The notes beneath the pieces were generated by a model, which saw nothing but the letters and a program-made list of their open reading frames with translations, made no database searches and had not been told where the DNA came from. Shown piece by piece: positions 1 through 11,440 of a DNA stretch of 64,000 nucleotides. This DNA is from Cephalotus follicularis (lineage: Eukaryota; Streptophyta; Magnoliopsida; Oxalidales; Cephalotaceae): contig BDDD01000118.1 of assembly GCA_001972305.1 (NCBI GenBank), positions 146,060-210,059 of the forward strand, read 5' to 3'. The translations under genes were made by a program, and so were the position numbers. Position 1 is the first letter of the stretch. The number at the start of each line of letters is the position of its first letter.

Positions 1-1889
1 CAAGATCAAGATTCGTCTTTAGTTCCTCCAAAAATACCAATAGCGAATCTCGCTGGTCGATAGTGGTGGTGCGCTTGATCTCATAATCCTTTAGCACTGC
101 CCTAAGGTATCATTCTTAGAGTGCGAGGTCGTGAGATTCTTTTGTAGAATTTTGTTTTTCTTCTCAGCTTTATCCTTCTCTATGTCTAGCTTCTTAGATT
201 CCTCATGAAGAGCTTTGCATTCCTTCACCAAAGTGCAGAACTATCCCGTAGGAATGTAGCTTACTGAGAAACCTATCAAGAAAATGTGTTAAAAAGAAGA
301 GAGAAGAGTGGGAGAGAATAAAGTTAAATCAATTGTTATAAGGGAGATGTATGCTAGTATGCTATTTTGGATCATAGTCGACCATGTTTGGGAGTAGTTT
401 CACCCCTCATATACCTTCTCATCCATAGGGAGCATTATCATCCAACCAAATTGAATAGCGATATCAGTCGAGGAAAAAGCCTACTCGTTCTTGTGAACAG
501 ATACCTTTGGGCACCAAAGATCAGAGCTAGTCGAGAGTCCTACTACCCGAGAATCACTTACGGCCTCTACTTCCTTGGGAGAAACTTGGCGAGTCGTTTG
601 CTTAATCTGACCCTCAGAGTAGTAAGATCGGTTGGATCAGTCCCAGATACTGGGAAAATCTTTGTTCCATTATCAGAGTGTCAGCCTTGGTTTCTTCAGT
701 GCCAGGTATAGAGGCAGAAACTCCAGATTTGTTCCTATCTTTTACCTTATTCGTTTTCTTCTTCTCTGTCACCTAGGTGAGAAGAAACTCTGCATCCAAC
801 ATGACTTATATGTAGAAGGAAGACACGTAAGTCAAGAAACTAAGACAAAGGGAGAAGGAGAAAAATGAGACCCTTTTAATTTGCCAAAGCCACGAGGGGA
901 CTTAATCCGAGGAGTGCAAGATTAGGTTCCCTCAACGAAACTTGAATTTTAAATCCATTAGGTTGGACCTTCTCGAGATATTTTTCTCGGATCGTACTTC
1001 GGCCTCATACACGAAATGAAGTTCATTATCCTTGGGGGAAGTGTAAACCTTCCACTGATTATGGCAAGTCCACCCCCTCAAACCCCCGATGAAAAAGAAC
1101 TTATTCTTTCGCCCCTCGATAGAATCAGAGAAATCGCCAAACAAGCTCGGTAACTTCGGTCGGTTCTTCAAATAAAACCATCTTCCAGATTCTTCATGGC
1201 GTTTGGACGGATGAAAGAAGGACCATAATACATTTATAGAAGGTTTAACTTCGGTAATTTTGCAGAGGCACAAAAAGCCAATGATGAACCTCCAAGAATT
1301 GGGAGCGAGTTGACAAGGATGAACGTATAGAAGTCAAGGACTAAAACACAAAGTTGGGGAGCAAAATATGTAATCCCGACCTACTTACCTTAACATAATA
1401 GGGGAACACTTTTGCAGAGCAAATTGGTGCCCCCTTATCCTTGGGAGAAACGTCAACGAACACCTAGACAAGAATTCCAAAGGTAACTCGGATTTTTTCT
1501 AGCTCATTCCTTGACAAAGTCGATTGAATATTTCAGGTATAACGTTCGTCAACTGTCATATTGTACCCTGAATCTTCCACCTCAGGACCTTTGAGTTTCA
1601 AATCCTGCTTGGCATAGGAGGTCCGAGATCTTTTGAGTGAGGGAATGGGGGTGTCGCCTGAACTCGATGATTCAGTCTCACCTGAGCTAGCCACACTAGG
1701 TGAACCCCTTGCCTGGTTCATGGTGGCCTCGGGAATAGAGTCAAGTCATCTGTCCGTATGATCCGAGACTCGGTCCTCACTGCCCTAATATGATAGTTAT
1801 GCTGAGGGATCCGTTCATTGCACACTCTCAAACTCGGTCCCAGTCTCTGAACTTGAGGATTCGTCGGAAGAAGTTGATCGGGAAACCAT
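1..1889 (-). pseudogene. Decayed gypsy-type gag-like gene (PF04195-like)
   Basis: Read on the minus strand from an ATG at 1887-1889, a Ser-rich start (MVSRSTSSDESSSSETGTE) leads into a segment at about 1350-930 with the order LAPNSWRFIIGF, then PSINVLWSFF, WFYLKNRP and KNKFFFIGG. That order is typical of the plant 'putative gypsy type transposon' domain (PF04195). Near 60-250 a Lys/Glu-rich stretch (KECKALHEESKKLDIEKDKA) looks like the C-terminal coiled coil of such proteins. Several in-frame stops (for example inside 1740-1830, at 1533-1535 and at 932) make it a pseudogene. The family assignment is from memory of the domain pattern. The remainder of the element lies left of the window. Confidence 0.65.
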
Positions 1890-2028
1890 GATTACCTTGA
1901 GCAAGGATGAAAATGCTAAGCAAATGTATATAGTTCAAGAAATTCTAGAGAGAAGTTAGATCTTTAAACACATGCTAGAGAGAAGGGAGAGAAAATGATG
2001 AGATGCCCCCCTAATGGCAAAAGGAGAA

Positions 2029-2038
2029 CCATATATAG
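2029..2038 (-). promoter_or_regulatory. Possible TATA box of the gag-like pseudogene
   Basis: The minus strand reads CTATATATGG about 140 bases upstream of the ATG at 1889. The position and sequence fit a plant TATA box. No other promoter element could be assigned. Confidence 0.4.
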
Positions 2039-2254
2039 ACAACTAGTGAGTCCTCATTGCCTCTCCAAATGAAACCTTTTCTACCAAAAACAAAGTCACT
2101 TTTCCCCCAAAAAACCACCTCAAAACTTTGGGGTTTTTAGGGATCATTCAAGGCCCAAGGAAATTGGGCAAAAAAAATGATTGAAGCTGAAAGCTCGACC
2201 CTTACCCCAGGAGGCCATCTTGTTGGAGTCCAAGAAAAACGAATAAAGACCTCA

Positions 2255-2618
2255 GATTACTGAGACAAATTTATAGGTTTCCAGTGCTCAGATAGGTCAA
2301 AGTTGAGTTAAGAAGGTCTCAGACTACAAAGTTTAATTGTAACTTTCAATTTCCAAGATGAATTGGAGTCAAGTAAGGAAATAATTAAGAATAATGAGAT
2401 GAATTATTGGCTTCTCAATGCTGGTTGGAGAAAATCGAGTCCAAAACGTCTCAAGTGTAGCATATCTCGAATTATCAAGATAAATGACTAGCTTTCCAAT
2501 GCTCGATCAGGTAAAAAACTGAGTCGGTGACCCTTCAACAAATAAGACCTCGGAAAACTGAGAAAAATCATTAGGTTTCCAATGCTCAGATACATCAAAA
2601 TTGAATCTGGAAGGTCTC
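2255..2618. repeat. Diverged short repeats
   Basis: The phrase 'gacctc..a..actgaga.aaat..ataggtttccaatgctcagat' recurs at about 2250-2330 and 2545-2617, with a weaker copy at 2470-2540 ('ctttccaatgctcgatcagg'). The copies differ by many substitutions, so this is an old tandem-like repeat, probably in the non-coding part of the element holding the neighbouring gag-like pseudogene. Confidence 0.45.
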
Positions 2619-3066
2619 TGAAAATACTATAAGAGAGGGGGTGAATTATAGTATGAGTGAAAGTATGAAACTTTTTCGATTTGAAATACTTATGAATACA
2701 CAATTAGCAAATTAAAGATAATGTTCTAAACAATACTTAAGGAATTCAAATATGGTAAGTAAATGATCTGAAATGAATTGGAAGTAAAGAGTAAGGGTTA
2801 AAAAATTTCCAACACAATTTAGAGTGGTTCAGACAAACTCTTGCCTACGTTCACTTTTCCCAAGACCTCATTGAGATTCCACTAGTATTCAAGATTGAAT
2901 ACAAACTCCAAATTTCTTTACAAGAGCAATTCAATGCACATTCCAATTTCCGTGATTGAACTCAATCACTTACACTTTCTAACAAAAGTGTAACAAGGAT
3001 TCATTCTCATTGGTAATCAAGTATACAAGTGTTTTGTGTTTTTGTATAACCCTTACAAGGTTTGAT
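2619..3066 (-). mobile_element. Fragment of a Sirevirus-like LTR
   Basis: It starts TGAAAATACTATAAGAGAGG with 'gggtgaattata', matching the plus-strand start of the Sirevirus LTRs at 21868 and 32279. It then shares 'ttagagtggttc...ctcttgcctacgt.cacttttcccaag' and 'acaaggtttgat' with them. It stops where the Tekay-type LTR at 3067 begins, so element G probably inserted into an older Sirevirus LTR here. The last five bases before G are TTGAT. Confidence 0.7.
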
Positions 3067-4469
3067 TGTAACACCCCTACTAGATCTGGATGTCACACCG
3101 AATAGACACAAAAAATTTCACATCAAAAGAATATATCAACTTTTATTTAAGGAAGTAGTCAATATCCAAAAACAATACTATATGCTCAAATTCAAGGGAT
3201 ATTTAATTTAAAATTAAAATCCAAGGTCTTCACATGACCACTAATCAAATGAAATAAATAAAATCTGACAGCTAACTAATCTTCTGACATACAGGTAGTT
3301 CACTCATCACACTTGCCCTTGATGCCCTTGATTACCTAGCGTAGAGAAAGAAAACACAGCTGAGCAAACCTCAGTACGGATATAGAATAACAAAAATAAG
3401 TAATAAATAAGTTAAAGATGGACAGTTTGACAAATCTCAAACAAACATATACATATAGCTTTAGAAATTTTCATACAGTAAATAAGAGTTTCCAAACAGA
3501 TTATTTCATACTGAGTTCCAAACAAACAAACAAATCCCGCGTACATAGAAAGCCAAACGGGCAGTACACACCGGTACGTAAAAATAGATGCAAGGGATTT
3601 TCCAGGATCCACATGTATAATGGAATGATGTGTACGACACAACACAACCAATTCCCGAACAGAAAGACAGACAAATATCCTAGGGCTGACCCATACGCCT
3701 CTAATTAACGTCACACTCACGCGAAAATAAAATTGTGGATCCAAAATCCTCTGCAAAGGATATAAAGAGAGACGCTATGGACTAATCACACCGCCACAGA
3801 TGGTCTCATGCCTCCGTGCTAGAGAACATGTTTATGGTACCCCTATAGGTGGTTATGTCTCAGTATGTCAAAAAAAATTCTAAAAACATTGATTTTCCCA
3901 AAAATCAATTAAAACGAATAGGGATTCCAATTAAATCCAAAATTTATCAATATTAAAAATCATGTGTCATAACGATAATGATTTATCAATCGAACAAATA
4001 CATATTTAAGTAGTCGAAAATTGAATATATTTAATCCCACAAAATAATCAAAGAAAGATAACAAGGAACGAATTACGTACCTTAGTCGTTTGAAATTAAT
4101 ATGCCTAAAAGCACATCAATTATATATATCAGATCTCCTTAAACATCACCACTATAGTCCAATAACACACTCGCTACGGATACCAAACAAATAATAAATA
4201 AATAAAATGATATACACATCAAACAAATAAAAGAAAATTAACAAAGGACAAAGCCTGTAAATAACTATTAGACCATAGTTTGGACCTTAATAACATAATG
4301 ATATCTATGTAGGGAAACCAAAAATATGTATGTAGTTTATGATATTGAGATGAAAGCATGCACCATGATAATACATTCAAGAACCAAATCTGTATAAAAG
4401 AAAAGTAAACAATGAATGCAACACATGTGCACGCTGACTGAGACATAGAAGGAAAAATAACATGAAGAA
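3067..4469 (-). repeat. 3' LTR of G, outer part
   Basis: It matches the G 5' LTR at 43418-43854 closely over its first 440 bases ('gaatatatc.acttttatttaaggaagtagtca', 'ccaaggtcttcacatgacca'). It is interrupted at 4469/4470 by Athila A1 and continues at 19224. No coding sequence was seen in it. Confidence 0.8.
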
Positions 4470-5302
4470 TGTTCACTGATTTAGAAAGAATGTTTTAAAA
4501 TTTATAGCCGCAAGTGCATGGATCATGCAGTAACGGGTCGAACGTAGGGAAACGTTAACATAGTTGTAATTTATCCAACCTAGGCGAAGTATGCGAAATC
4601 AAGGTTTAATTATGAAAACTACTACTAATTATGCAAAATAAAATAAATAATCAAAACAGGAAATTAAGACTTCGAGAGTTAAAAACACTGAATTCAAAAT
4701 ACCAAGAAATAAAGCATGCATTTTTAAAATGAATCAAAACAATGAATAGAAGTGAAGAAAATATATAATTAAAAAGCGGTTTTAGGGTATAGAAACTCAC
4801 CGTAGGTTGTATTGAACAATTTCATTTAATTGAATGATCGTACCATGATAACCAGCTGCAGCTAGGTCGATACAGAGTGCGACGGTGATGACAAGACGTA
4901 TGAGTAGTCATGCTAGGTCTATATGAAGTACGGCATCGGCGGCAAGACGTATGAGTAGTCATGCTAGGTCTATACGAAGTGTGTTCGTTGTGACAAACCG
5001 TATGACTAGACTCCGTTGATTGAGTTAAGCACCACTTATTCACTAACTTTCAGCTTCACCGACAAGATGTTTGTGGATTTTAATCAGACAGACAAAGTGT
5101 GTGTGAAGGCAGAAATATTGAAGAGCAAATCAAATATTCAAGGATTTTTATTGATGGAATTGAAACAATAACAATCTAGGCTTGTTCTTCCCTAAAACTT
5201 TGTAGAGTTTAGCTACTAAACATTGTAAAACAAACTACAATTCATAAAGAAGAAAATAGGGTTTGTACCAGCCTCTCTTCTCAATTTGGCCGGCCTTGCA
5301 TT

Positions 5303-5311
5303 GTTTTTATA
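5303..5311 (-). promoter_or_regulatory. TATA box in the A1 3' LTR
   Basis: The minus strand reads TATAAAAAC, conserved at 18624-18632 in the 5' LTR. It lies just downstream, in the transcription sense, of the TCGA palindrome array, so the array occupies U3 immediately upstream of the core promoter. Confidence 0.5.
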
Positions 5312-5365
5312 CTACATAATTGATCAAAAACGCAAAATAATCTAACTTTCTATTTCTGCTACAGA

Positions 5366-5665
5366 AGAAGACGTCGACGCCTTTGGTTGAAGGTCGACGT
5401 GTTTTGTAAAAAATTACGTTTTGCTGAGATGCGCATAATGAACATCGATCCTTTTGATGAAATACGTCGATGTGTTTTGATCCAACATTCACAGGTCGAA
5501 TTTGCACAAAGACATCGATGCGTTTAGTGAAAGGCATCGATGTCTTTCTAATAGAATTTGAAGGTAGGTTGCAATCCCAGAAAGGACATCGATCCGCACC
5601 AAAAGACATCGATGTGTTTACTATAAACCCAGAAAATACATCGATCCTTATGAAAGACATCGATG
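5366..5665. repeat. TCGA palindrome array in the A1 3' LTR
   Basis: About nine ATCGAT or GTCGAC cores lie in 300 bases, most inside forms of AAAGACRTCGAYGTCTTT (for example 'aaagacatcgatgcgttt' near 5508, 'ggcatcgatgtcttt' near 5525, 'aaagacatcgatgtgttt' near 5602). The 5' LTR copy is at 18719-19022 and holds a perfect 18-bp palindrome at 18881-18898. Confidence 0.85.
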
Positions 5666-5872
5666 CTTTTCACTCTGTTTCTGCAGAATTTGTCAATTCT
5701 TCAATCTTTACTCATTCAAGCTCCAATTTGCACGACTTTGGGTAGTATTCATGCACTTTGGCCCTTTTGCTCTTGTACCTGAAAATCAATATAACACAAC
5801 CAAAGTAGTCTATTACAAGAATAAAAATATCACCAATAATTCATCAAAAACAACACATTTTTATGCTAAACA

Positions 5873-5886
5873 AATACCCCCATACT
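5873..5886 (-). other. 3' polypurine tract of A1
   Basis: The minus strand reads AAGTATGGGGGTATT directly before the LTR start TGTTTAGC. This is the plus-strand priming site used in reverse transcription. The same motif sits before the A2 3' LTR at 16411-16425. Confidence 0.8.
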
Positions 5887-6347
5887 TAAACATTGCTTGT
5901 CCTCAAGGAAACAAAATAAAAAGCTAAAACAAAACATAAAAACAAAAACATACCAGAAACTAAAAACAAGAAAACATAAACAAAAACCAAACTCACTTTC
6001 GTAGGAATCACGATTGCATTTAGCTTATACAACAAGCCGTTAAACCCCTAGGTGGCCCTAGTGGACGAGTTTAGTCTCGTGAGTGTTTTTCAAGCGAATA
6101 AACACACAAAATTCAGTTCATCAAAACTTTGAAAACAGGTAAAATGTATCTGTACTCAAAATTCATAGAACACCGGCATACTTGAATTTTATTATCTCGT
6201 TCCAAGTTCTAGAATCAAAACACATCTCAATTAAGAAACTTTTAGCAAATTATTTTATTATTCCACCATTAATGACCAATCAAGATATGTATTCGTAACA
6301 ACACAAAATCCTACTTCGGAGTCAGGCAAAAGAACTTTAGCACTCAC

Positions 6348-6349
6348 AT

Positions 6350-6384
<35 letters not shown>
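6348..6384. repeat. (CA)n(TA)n microsatellite
   Basis: A run of CA dinucleotides passes directly into TA dinucleotides. The matching place in A2 (15911-15960) has an expanded TA/GT run. Confidence 0.9.
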
Positions 6385-6385
<1 letters not shown>

Positions 6386-6520
6386 CTTCATTTTTGCTTT
6401 CTTTTCATTGAACATGTTCTTCCACTCTTTTCCATCTGAAATGTCATGGATGGAGCAAACACCAGACACTCAAAGTACTAAGTAGCTTCAGATTTCTACA
6501 AACTTTAAATTCGTGCAATG

Positions 6521-6849
6521 TCTTAGCCTCTTAAGCTTTCTATAAGATCCATGTAGCGAGTTTTTGACTAGTTACTCTCAAACCAGTTGGCTTTAAGGAA
6601 CTAGGTGTAGAACACCCCTAAGGTTTAATTACTCGAATCAAATAGGCTACAGACTAAGACTGAATTCAAAGAGGTAAATTTATTTATATATTTTTTATAT
6701 GTCTTAGCCTTTTAAGCTTTCTATAAGATCCATGTAGTGAGCTTTCGACCTGTTACTCTCAAACCAGTTGGCATTAAGAAACTAGGTGTAGAACACCCCT
6801 AAGGTTTAATTACTCAAATCAAATAGGCTACAGACTAAGACTGAAATTT
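6521..6849. repeat. Two tandem copies of a 181-bp unit
   Basis: Both 'tcttagcct' at 6521 and 'tcttagcct' at 6702 are followed by 'aagctttctataagatccat', 'ctctcaaaccagttggc' and 'gtagaacacccctaaggttt', ending 'ggctacagactaagactga'. The period is 181 bp. The N gap at 15427-15724 in A2 falls in the same unit, which suggests that the gap hides copies of it. Confidence 0.85.
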
Positions 6850-7094
6850 TTGTTGTTGTTGTATATATATAAACACATATATGCAAGAACATCAATTCCT
6901 TGTCCTCCTCCTCCCTAAAATCTTATGAAACTTTGAAAACACACATGATCATGAGATGCATTCCAACCTTGAGATGCATTCCTTTTCTTTTCCTTAAAAA
7001 CAAAATTTTTATTATCTTTTATGGGGTTTTTCTATTGTTTCTAAGCATATCAACACTTATTCCTACTTTCAAAATTAAAATGAATATTAGTCGA

Positions 7095-7112
7095 GCCCCC
7101 CCCCATACTTAA
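7095..7112 (-). other. Second, internal polypurine tract of A1
   Basis: The minus strand reads TTTAAGTATGGGGGGGGG, preceded by 'gaggacaatgcaag'. It repeats the layout of the 3' polypurine tract and lies about 100 bases after the pol stop. A2 has the same pair (15045-15070 and 16396-16425), so it is a family trait. Confidence 0.65.
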
Positions 7113-7211
7113 ATCTTGCATTGTCCTCTATGCAATAGAAACAAACTAAAGAAACAACAATGCATGATCACAAAAATATAAGAACAAAGGGGTAGGGTGT
7201 ACCGAATATAA

Positions 7212-8474
7212 TCATGGAGGCTCATAAAGAGGCTCATGCAAATACATGGCCTCCTCAGTAGGTGCAGCCGAAAACTCGAGAAACTTCTTTAGCCGCTGCC
7301 CGTTTACCTTTAAAGCATCTTCAGTACCTGGCTTGTCTCCTACTTTGAAAATTTTTCGCAAAATCCGTGCATCATGAAAGGCCTTAGTCTTTTCTTTGGA
7401 AATCTTTGCATTGTCATACGCATCATTTCGGATTTCTTCTAACTTAGATAATTGAAGTGCACGATGATTTCCTGCAAAGGAACGATCAAAATTAAATTGC
7501 TTGATTGCCCAAAATGCTCTATGTTCCAATTCCACCGGAAGATGACAGGCTTTACCACACACAAGCCGGTAAGGCGATTGACCAAGATCAGTCTTGAAAG
7601 CGGTTCGATAAGCCTATAAAGCATCCACAAGTCGTGTGGACCAATCCTTTCTATTGGGGTTGACTGTTTTCTCAAGAATTTGCTTAATTTGGCGATTATA
7701 TACCTCAACTTGCCCACTTGTTTGAGGATGATATGGTGTAGTTAGCTTGTGGGTGATCCCATACCTTTTCATAAGGGCTTCAAAAGAACGATTGCAAAAA
7801 TGAGTACCCCTATAACTGATAATGGCACGTGGGGTGCCAAAATGAAAAAAAAATATGTTCCTTGAGAAATTTAACAATGACGAAGTTGTCATTGGTTCGA
7901 CAAGGAATCGCTTCTATCCACTTTGAAACATAATCCACAGCTAGAAGGATGTAGAGATTCCTAAATGAGTTGGAAAACGGACCCATGAAATCAATACCCC
8001 AAACATCAAAGATCTCAACCGTGAAAATCGGTATCAAAGGCATCATATTTCGTTTGGTCACAGGGCCTAAAGATTGACACGAAGCACAAGCCCTACAGTA
8101 CAGAAAAGCATCTTTAAAAATAGTTCGCCAATAAAAACCACATTGTAAAACCTTAGCCGCTGTCTTGGTCGGGCCGAAATGACCACCACATGCCTGATCA
8201 TGACAAAAAGACAAAACTGAGTGATGCTCATGATCAGGAACACATTGTCTCAAAATTAAATCCGGACATGCTTTGAAAAGATAAGGATCATCCCAGAAAA
8301 AATGTTTTGCTTGCGAAAGAAACCTACGCTTATCTTGAGCAGACCATTCGGAGTGTACACTTCCCGTAACAAGATAATTTACTATGTCCGCATACCAAGG
8401 TTCGCTTTCAACGTGCATAATCTGCTCATCAGGAAAACTGTCATTAATCGGATCATGGATTTCAGGTGCATTGT
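7212..8474 (-). pseudogene. A1 integrase (Athila), broken
   Basis: The region after RNase H carries the HHCC zinc finger (H..H near [16 protein letters not shown], then [11 protein letters not shown]), the first catalytic Asp in GIDFMGPF, and the Glu region PHQPTSGQVEV-like ([12 protein letters not shown]). The second catalytic Asp is lost: the codon at 7812-7814 gives Tyr in [11 protein letters not shown], where the family has Asp. There is a frameshift near 7850 at a run of A and a stop near 7613-7615. The protein ends [14 protein letters not shown] and stops at 7212, the usual Athila pol end. Confidence 0.85.
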
Positions 8475-9263
8475 AGAGTCGGGATAAATGGTCAGCTACC
8501 AAATTCTCAGTTCCTTTCTTATCTCGAATTTCAACGTCAAACTCTTGAAGGAGAAGAACCCACCGGATAAGACGCACTTTTGCATCCTTTTTACTCATGA
8601 GATACCGAATCGCAGTATGATCAATATACACGATGACATGTGATCCTAAAAGATATGATCGAAATTTCTCAAGTACAAAGACCACAGCTAAGAATTCCTT
8701 CTCAGTGGTCGTGCAATTCAATTGAGAGTCAGAAAGGGTCCTACTTGCATAATAAATGACGTGAGGCAGTTTATTCATTCTTTGGCCGAGAACAGCTCCA
8801 ATGGCACTATCAGAAGCGTCACACATAATCTCAAAAGGCTCAGTCCAAAATGGTGCTTGAATGATAGGAGTGGAAGTGAGCTCCTTCTTTAAGCGGTTAA
8901 ATGTTACAAGGCACTCGTCAGAGAAAACAAAATCTTGATCTTTCGCTAGGAGCGAAGTCAAGGGACGTGCTACCTTGCTAAAATCCTTGATGAACCTTCG
9001 ATAAAAACTAGCATGTCCGAGGAATGCTCGGATGTCTTTGACATTGCTAGGTGGAGGCAAATGCATAATGACTTCTATTTTCGCTTTATCGACTTGAATT
9101 CCTTCTTTTGACACTACATGCCCAAGAAAGATCCACTTTTCCCAATTTAACACCAAATTCTTCTCTCTACTTCTTTCAAGCTCTAATTTTAGGTGATGAA
9201 GGCATGCAGAAAATAAGGAACCATGCACAGAAAAGTCATCCATAAATACTTCAAGAAAGCCTT
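8475..9263 (-). pseudogene. A1 RT C-terminal half and RNase H
   Basis: It begins just inside the insertion site of the solo LTR with the RT active site [11 protein letters not shown], then [19 protein letters not shown]. RNase H follows with [40 protein letters not shown] and the end motif [10 protein letters not shown]. This part is free of stops. The N-terminal half of RT lies on the other side of the solo LTR, at 9926 onward. Confidence 0.88.
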
Positions 9264-9925
9264 TGTTTAGCATAAAAATGTGTTGTTTTTAATACATTAT
9301 TTGTGATATTTTTATGTTTGGAATAGACTACTTTGGTTGTGTTTTAATGATTTTCAGGTACACGTGCTAAATGACCAAAGTGCAAGAATACTATCCAAAA
9401 GTGTGCAAAATTGGAGCTTAAAGTATAAAGATTGAAGAAATGCCAAATTCTGCAGAAAATAGACCAAAAGCGTCGACGTCTTTCCTTAAAAGTCGACGTC
9501 TTTTCTGGAAAAATGCAGCAATCTTCAAAGAGCTATGAAAAAGAAGTCGACGTCTTTTTACAAACACATCGACGCCTTTCATAAAGATCGACGTCTTTCA
9601 ACATTCACATCGATTACGGTGAGTTTCTATACCCTAAAACCGTTTCTTTATTGTATATTCTCTTTACTTTTATTTCTTGCATGCTTTATTTCTTAGTATT
9701 TTAAATTCAACGTTTTCAATTATCGTAGTTTTTATTTCTAGTTTTGTTTATTTATTTTACTTTGCATAATTAGGAGTAGTTTGTTAGATTATCTCAAACA
9801 TTGGTATACTTCGCCTAGGTTGGATAAATTACAACTAGTTTACGTTTCCCTGCGTTCGACCCCTTACTGCATGATCCGTGCACTTGCGGCTATAAATTTT
9901 AAAACATTCTTTTTAACAGTGAACA
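9264..9925 (+). mobile_element. Short solo Athila-type LTR inside A1 RT
   Basis: It starts TGTTTAGCATAAAAATGTG and ends TTTTTAACAGTGAACA, the termini of the A1 LTR, but is in the opposite orientation. The flanks are GCCTT (9259-9263) and GTCTT (9926-9930), a target duplication with one mismatch. At 662 bp it lacks about 0.8 kb of LTR middle, joined near 9617 ('catcgattacg|gtgagtttctatacc'). It keeps the TCGA array at 9466-9610. It splits the RT domain directly before the catalytic FMDD. Confidence 0.85.
9466..9610. repeat. TCGA palindrome array in the solo LTR
   Basis: Six cores lie in 145 bases, mostly GTCGAC type ('agcgtcgacgtctttcc', 'agtcgacgtcttttc', 'gaagtcgacgtctttt', 'acatcgacgccttt', 'gatcgacgtctttc'). 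The last core, CATCGATTA, sits exactly at the deletion joint of this LTR. Confidence 0.85.
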
Positions 9926-11440
9926 GTCTTCCACCATGTCAGAGAAAATACTCATCATGCACCTTTGGAAGGTAGCGGGAGCATTGCAGAGGCCAAACGG
10001 CATGTGTCGGTAAGCAAATGTTTTGACAGGGCATGTGAACGTGGTTTTATCTTTATCTTGCGGGGCGATGGGAATTTGATTGTATCTAGAGTACCCATCA
10101 AGAAAGCAATAATACTCATGGCCAGCCAACCTATCTAGCATTTGATCGATGAATGGGAGGGGAAAATGATCCTTCCAGGTGGCTGTGTTCAACTGCAATA
10201 GTCAATGCAAACCCTCCATCCAGTTTGGATTTTAGTAGGAAGTAAATCATTAGTGGAGGATTGAACTACCGTCACTCCAGATTTCTTCGGAACAACGTGG
10301 ACTGGACTCACCCATTGACTATCCGAAATGGGGTAAATGATCCCATTGTCTAGCCATTTCAAGATTTCTTTTTGTATGGCCTCCTTCATCAAAGGATTTG
10401 CTCTTCGCTGAGGTTCTCTAGAAGGTTTGGATCCTTCTATGAGATTTATGCGATGCTCGCAAATAGAAGGGCTAATTCCTTTGATATCAGCCATCGTCCA
10501 ACAAATTGCCTCTTTATTTTCTTTGAGTAGGTGAATAACCTCTTCTTCCTATCTGGGAGTAAGATTAGATGAAATGATAATAGGAAGAGCTTGGTTTTCT
10601 CCTAGGAACGAGTATTTCAATGTAGAGGGCAAATCTTTGAGTTCAAGTTTCAGGGGCTCTTCGATTGATGGTTTATGTAAGGATGTGGACAAGAGGCCCA
10701 CTGGCTCTAATGGCTGCATATTAAACACATCAACTAAATCACCTCCATCGACATCCTCTAAATCCCGTATGCAATCATTAAAATTTCCATCAAAATCAAT
10801 GTCAAACTGTGTATCAATGTAGTTAGGGAATTCGTGGATTGCGTTCACTTCATCAAAATCGGTGGAATGCTTACCCAAATGAAAAACATTAAAGTCCACG
10901 GACGTGTTTCCAAAACTTAATTTCATTAGACCATTGCGACAATTGATTAATGCATTAGTAGTCGCTAAGAAAGGTTTACCAAGGATAACTGGAATTTGAT
11001 CGTTTAGGTTTGCAACCGACTGGGTGTCTAAAACGACAAAGTCAACGTGAAAGAAAAACTCACCAACTTTTATCAAAACATCCTTGATTTTCCCTCGTGG
11101 CACCTTCACAGACCTATCCACCAATTGCAATGTCATCGTGGTCGATCGTAACTCTCCAAGTCCAAGCTTTTCATAAACTTATGGTGGCAACAAATTCACA
11201 CTTTCTCCTAAATCGAGCAAAGCATGTGCAATTTTGGTGTTGCCGATGACACAAGAGATTGTCCGGCAGCCAGGGTCTTTATACTTTCGCATCGTAGGTT
11301 GCAAAAACATTGCACTGATGTTGGCTGCCAAGAAAGCCTTTTTTGGAGTTTGAAGGATCCTCTTTTTAGTGCATAAGTCTTTAAGGACTTTTGCATAAGA
11401 GGGCACCTGTTCAATGGCTTCAAGCAATGGAATATTGATT
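9926..11440 (-). pseudogene. A1 protease and RT N-terminal half
   Basis: The protease region reads TISCVIGNTKIAHALLDLGESVNLLPP, where Athila normally has DLGAS. A stop follows at 11179-11181, then YEKLGLGEL and VILGKPFLATTNALINCRNGL. After an acidic linker (DIDFDGNFNDCIRDLEDVDGG) comes RT with ISPSICEHRI, PSREPQRRANP, NGIIYPISDSQWVSPVHVVPKK, WRVCIDY, DHFPLPFIDQMLDRLAG and RMPFGLCNAPATFQRCM-like sequence. Stops occur near 10189-10200 and 10549. The reading continues across the solo LTR into 9263. This set is diagnostic of Athila. Confidence 0.87.

Larger units (their letters stand above)
4470..5872 (-). repeat. 3' LTR of A1 (1403 bp)
   Basis: The plus strand runs TGTTCACTGATTTAG to TTATGCTAAACA. 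On the element strand it therefore starts TGTTTAGCATAA and ends CAGTGAACA. It is nearly co-linear with 17790-19223. It contains a roughly 60-bp direct repeat at 4890-4985 ('acgtatgagtagtcatgct', twice) and the TCGA palindrome array at 5366-5665. Confidence 0.9.
5887..7094 (-). other. Non-coding 3' region of A1
   Basis: No ORF resembling an Athila env-like gene is visible between the end of pol (7212) and the 3' LTR. The stretch holds a CA/TA microsatellite (6348-6384) and a tandem repeat (6521-6849). It is co-linear with 14950-16410 of A2, in the opposite orientation. Confidence 0.7.

Noticed and set aside
367-868. Plus-strand ORFs at the left edge
   Set aside because: No domain or composition support; the minus strand of the same region carries the gag-like pseudogene and its spacer.
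4822-5043. ORF with repeated TSCRRCRTSYRPS-like peptides
   Set aside because: It is the reverse frame of a short direct repeat in the Athila LTR; the same occurs at 18089-18367. No start context or known domain.
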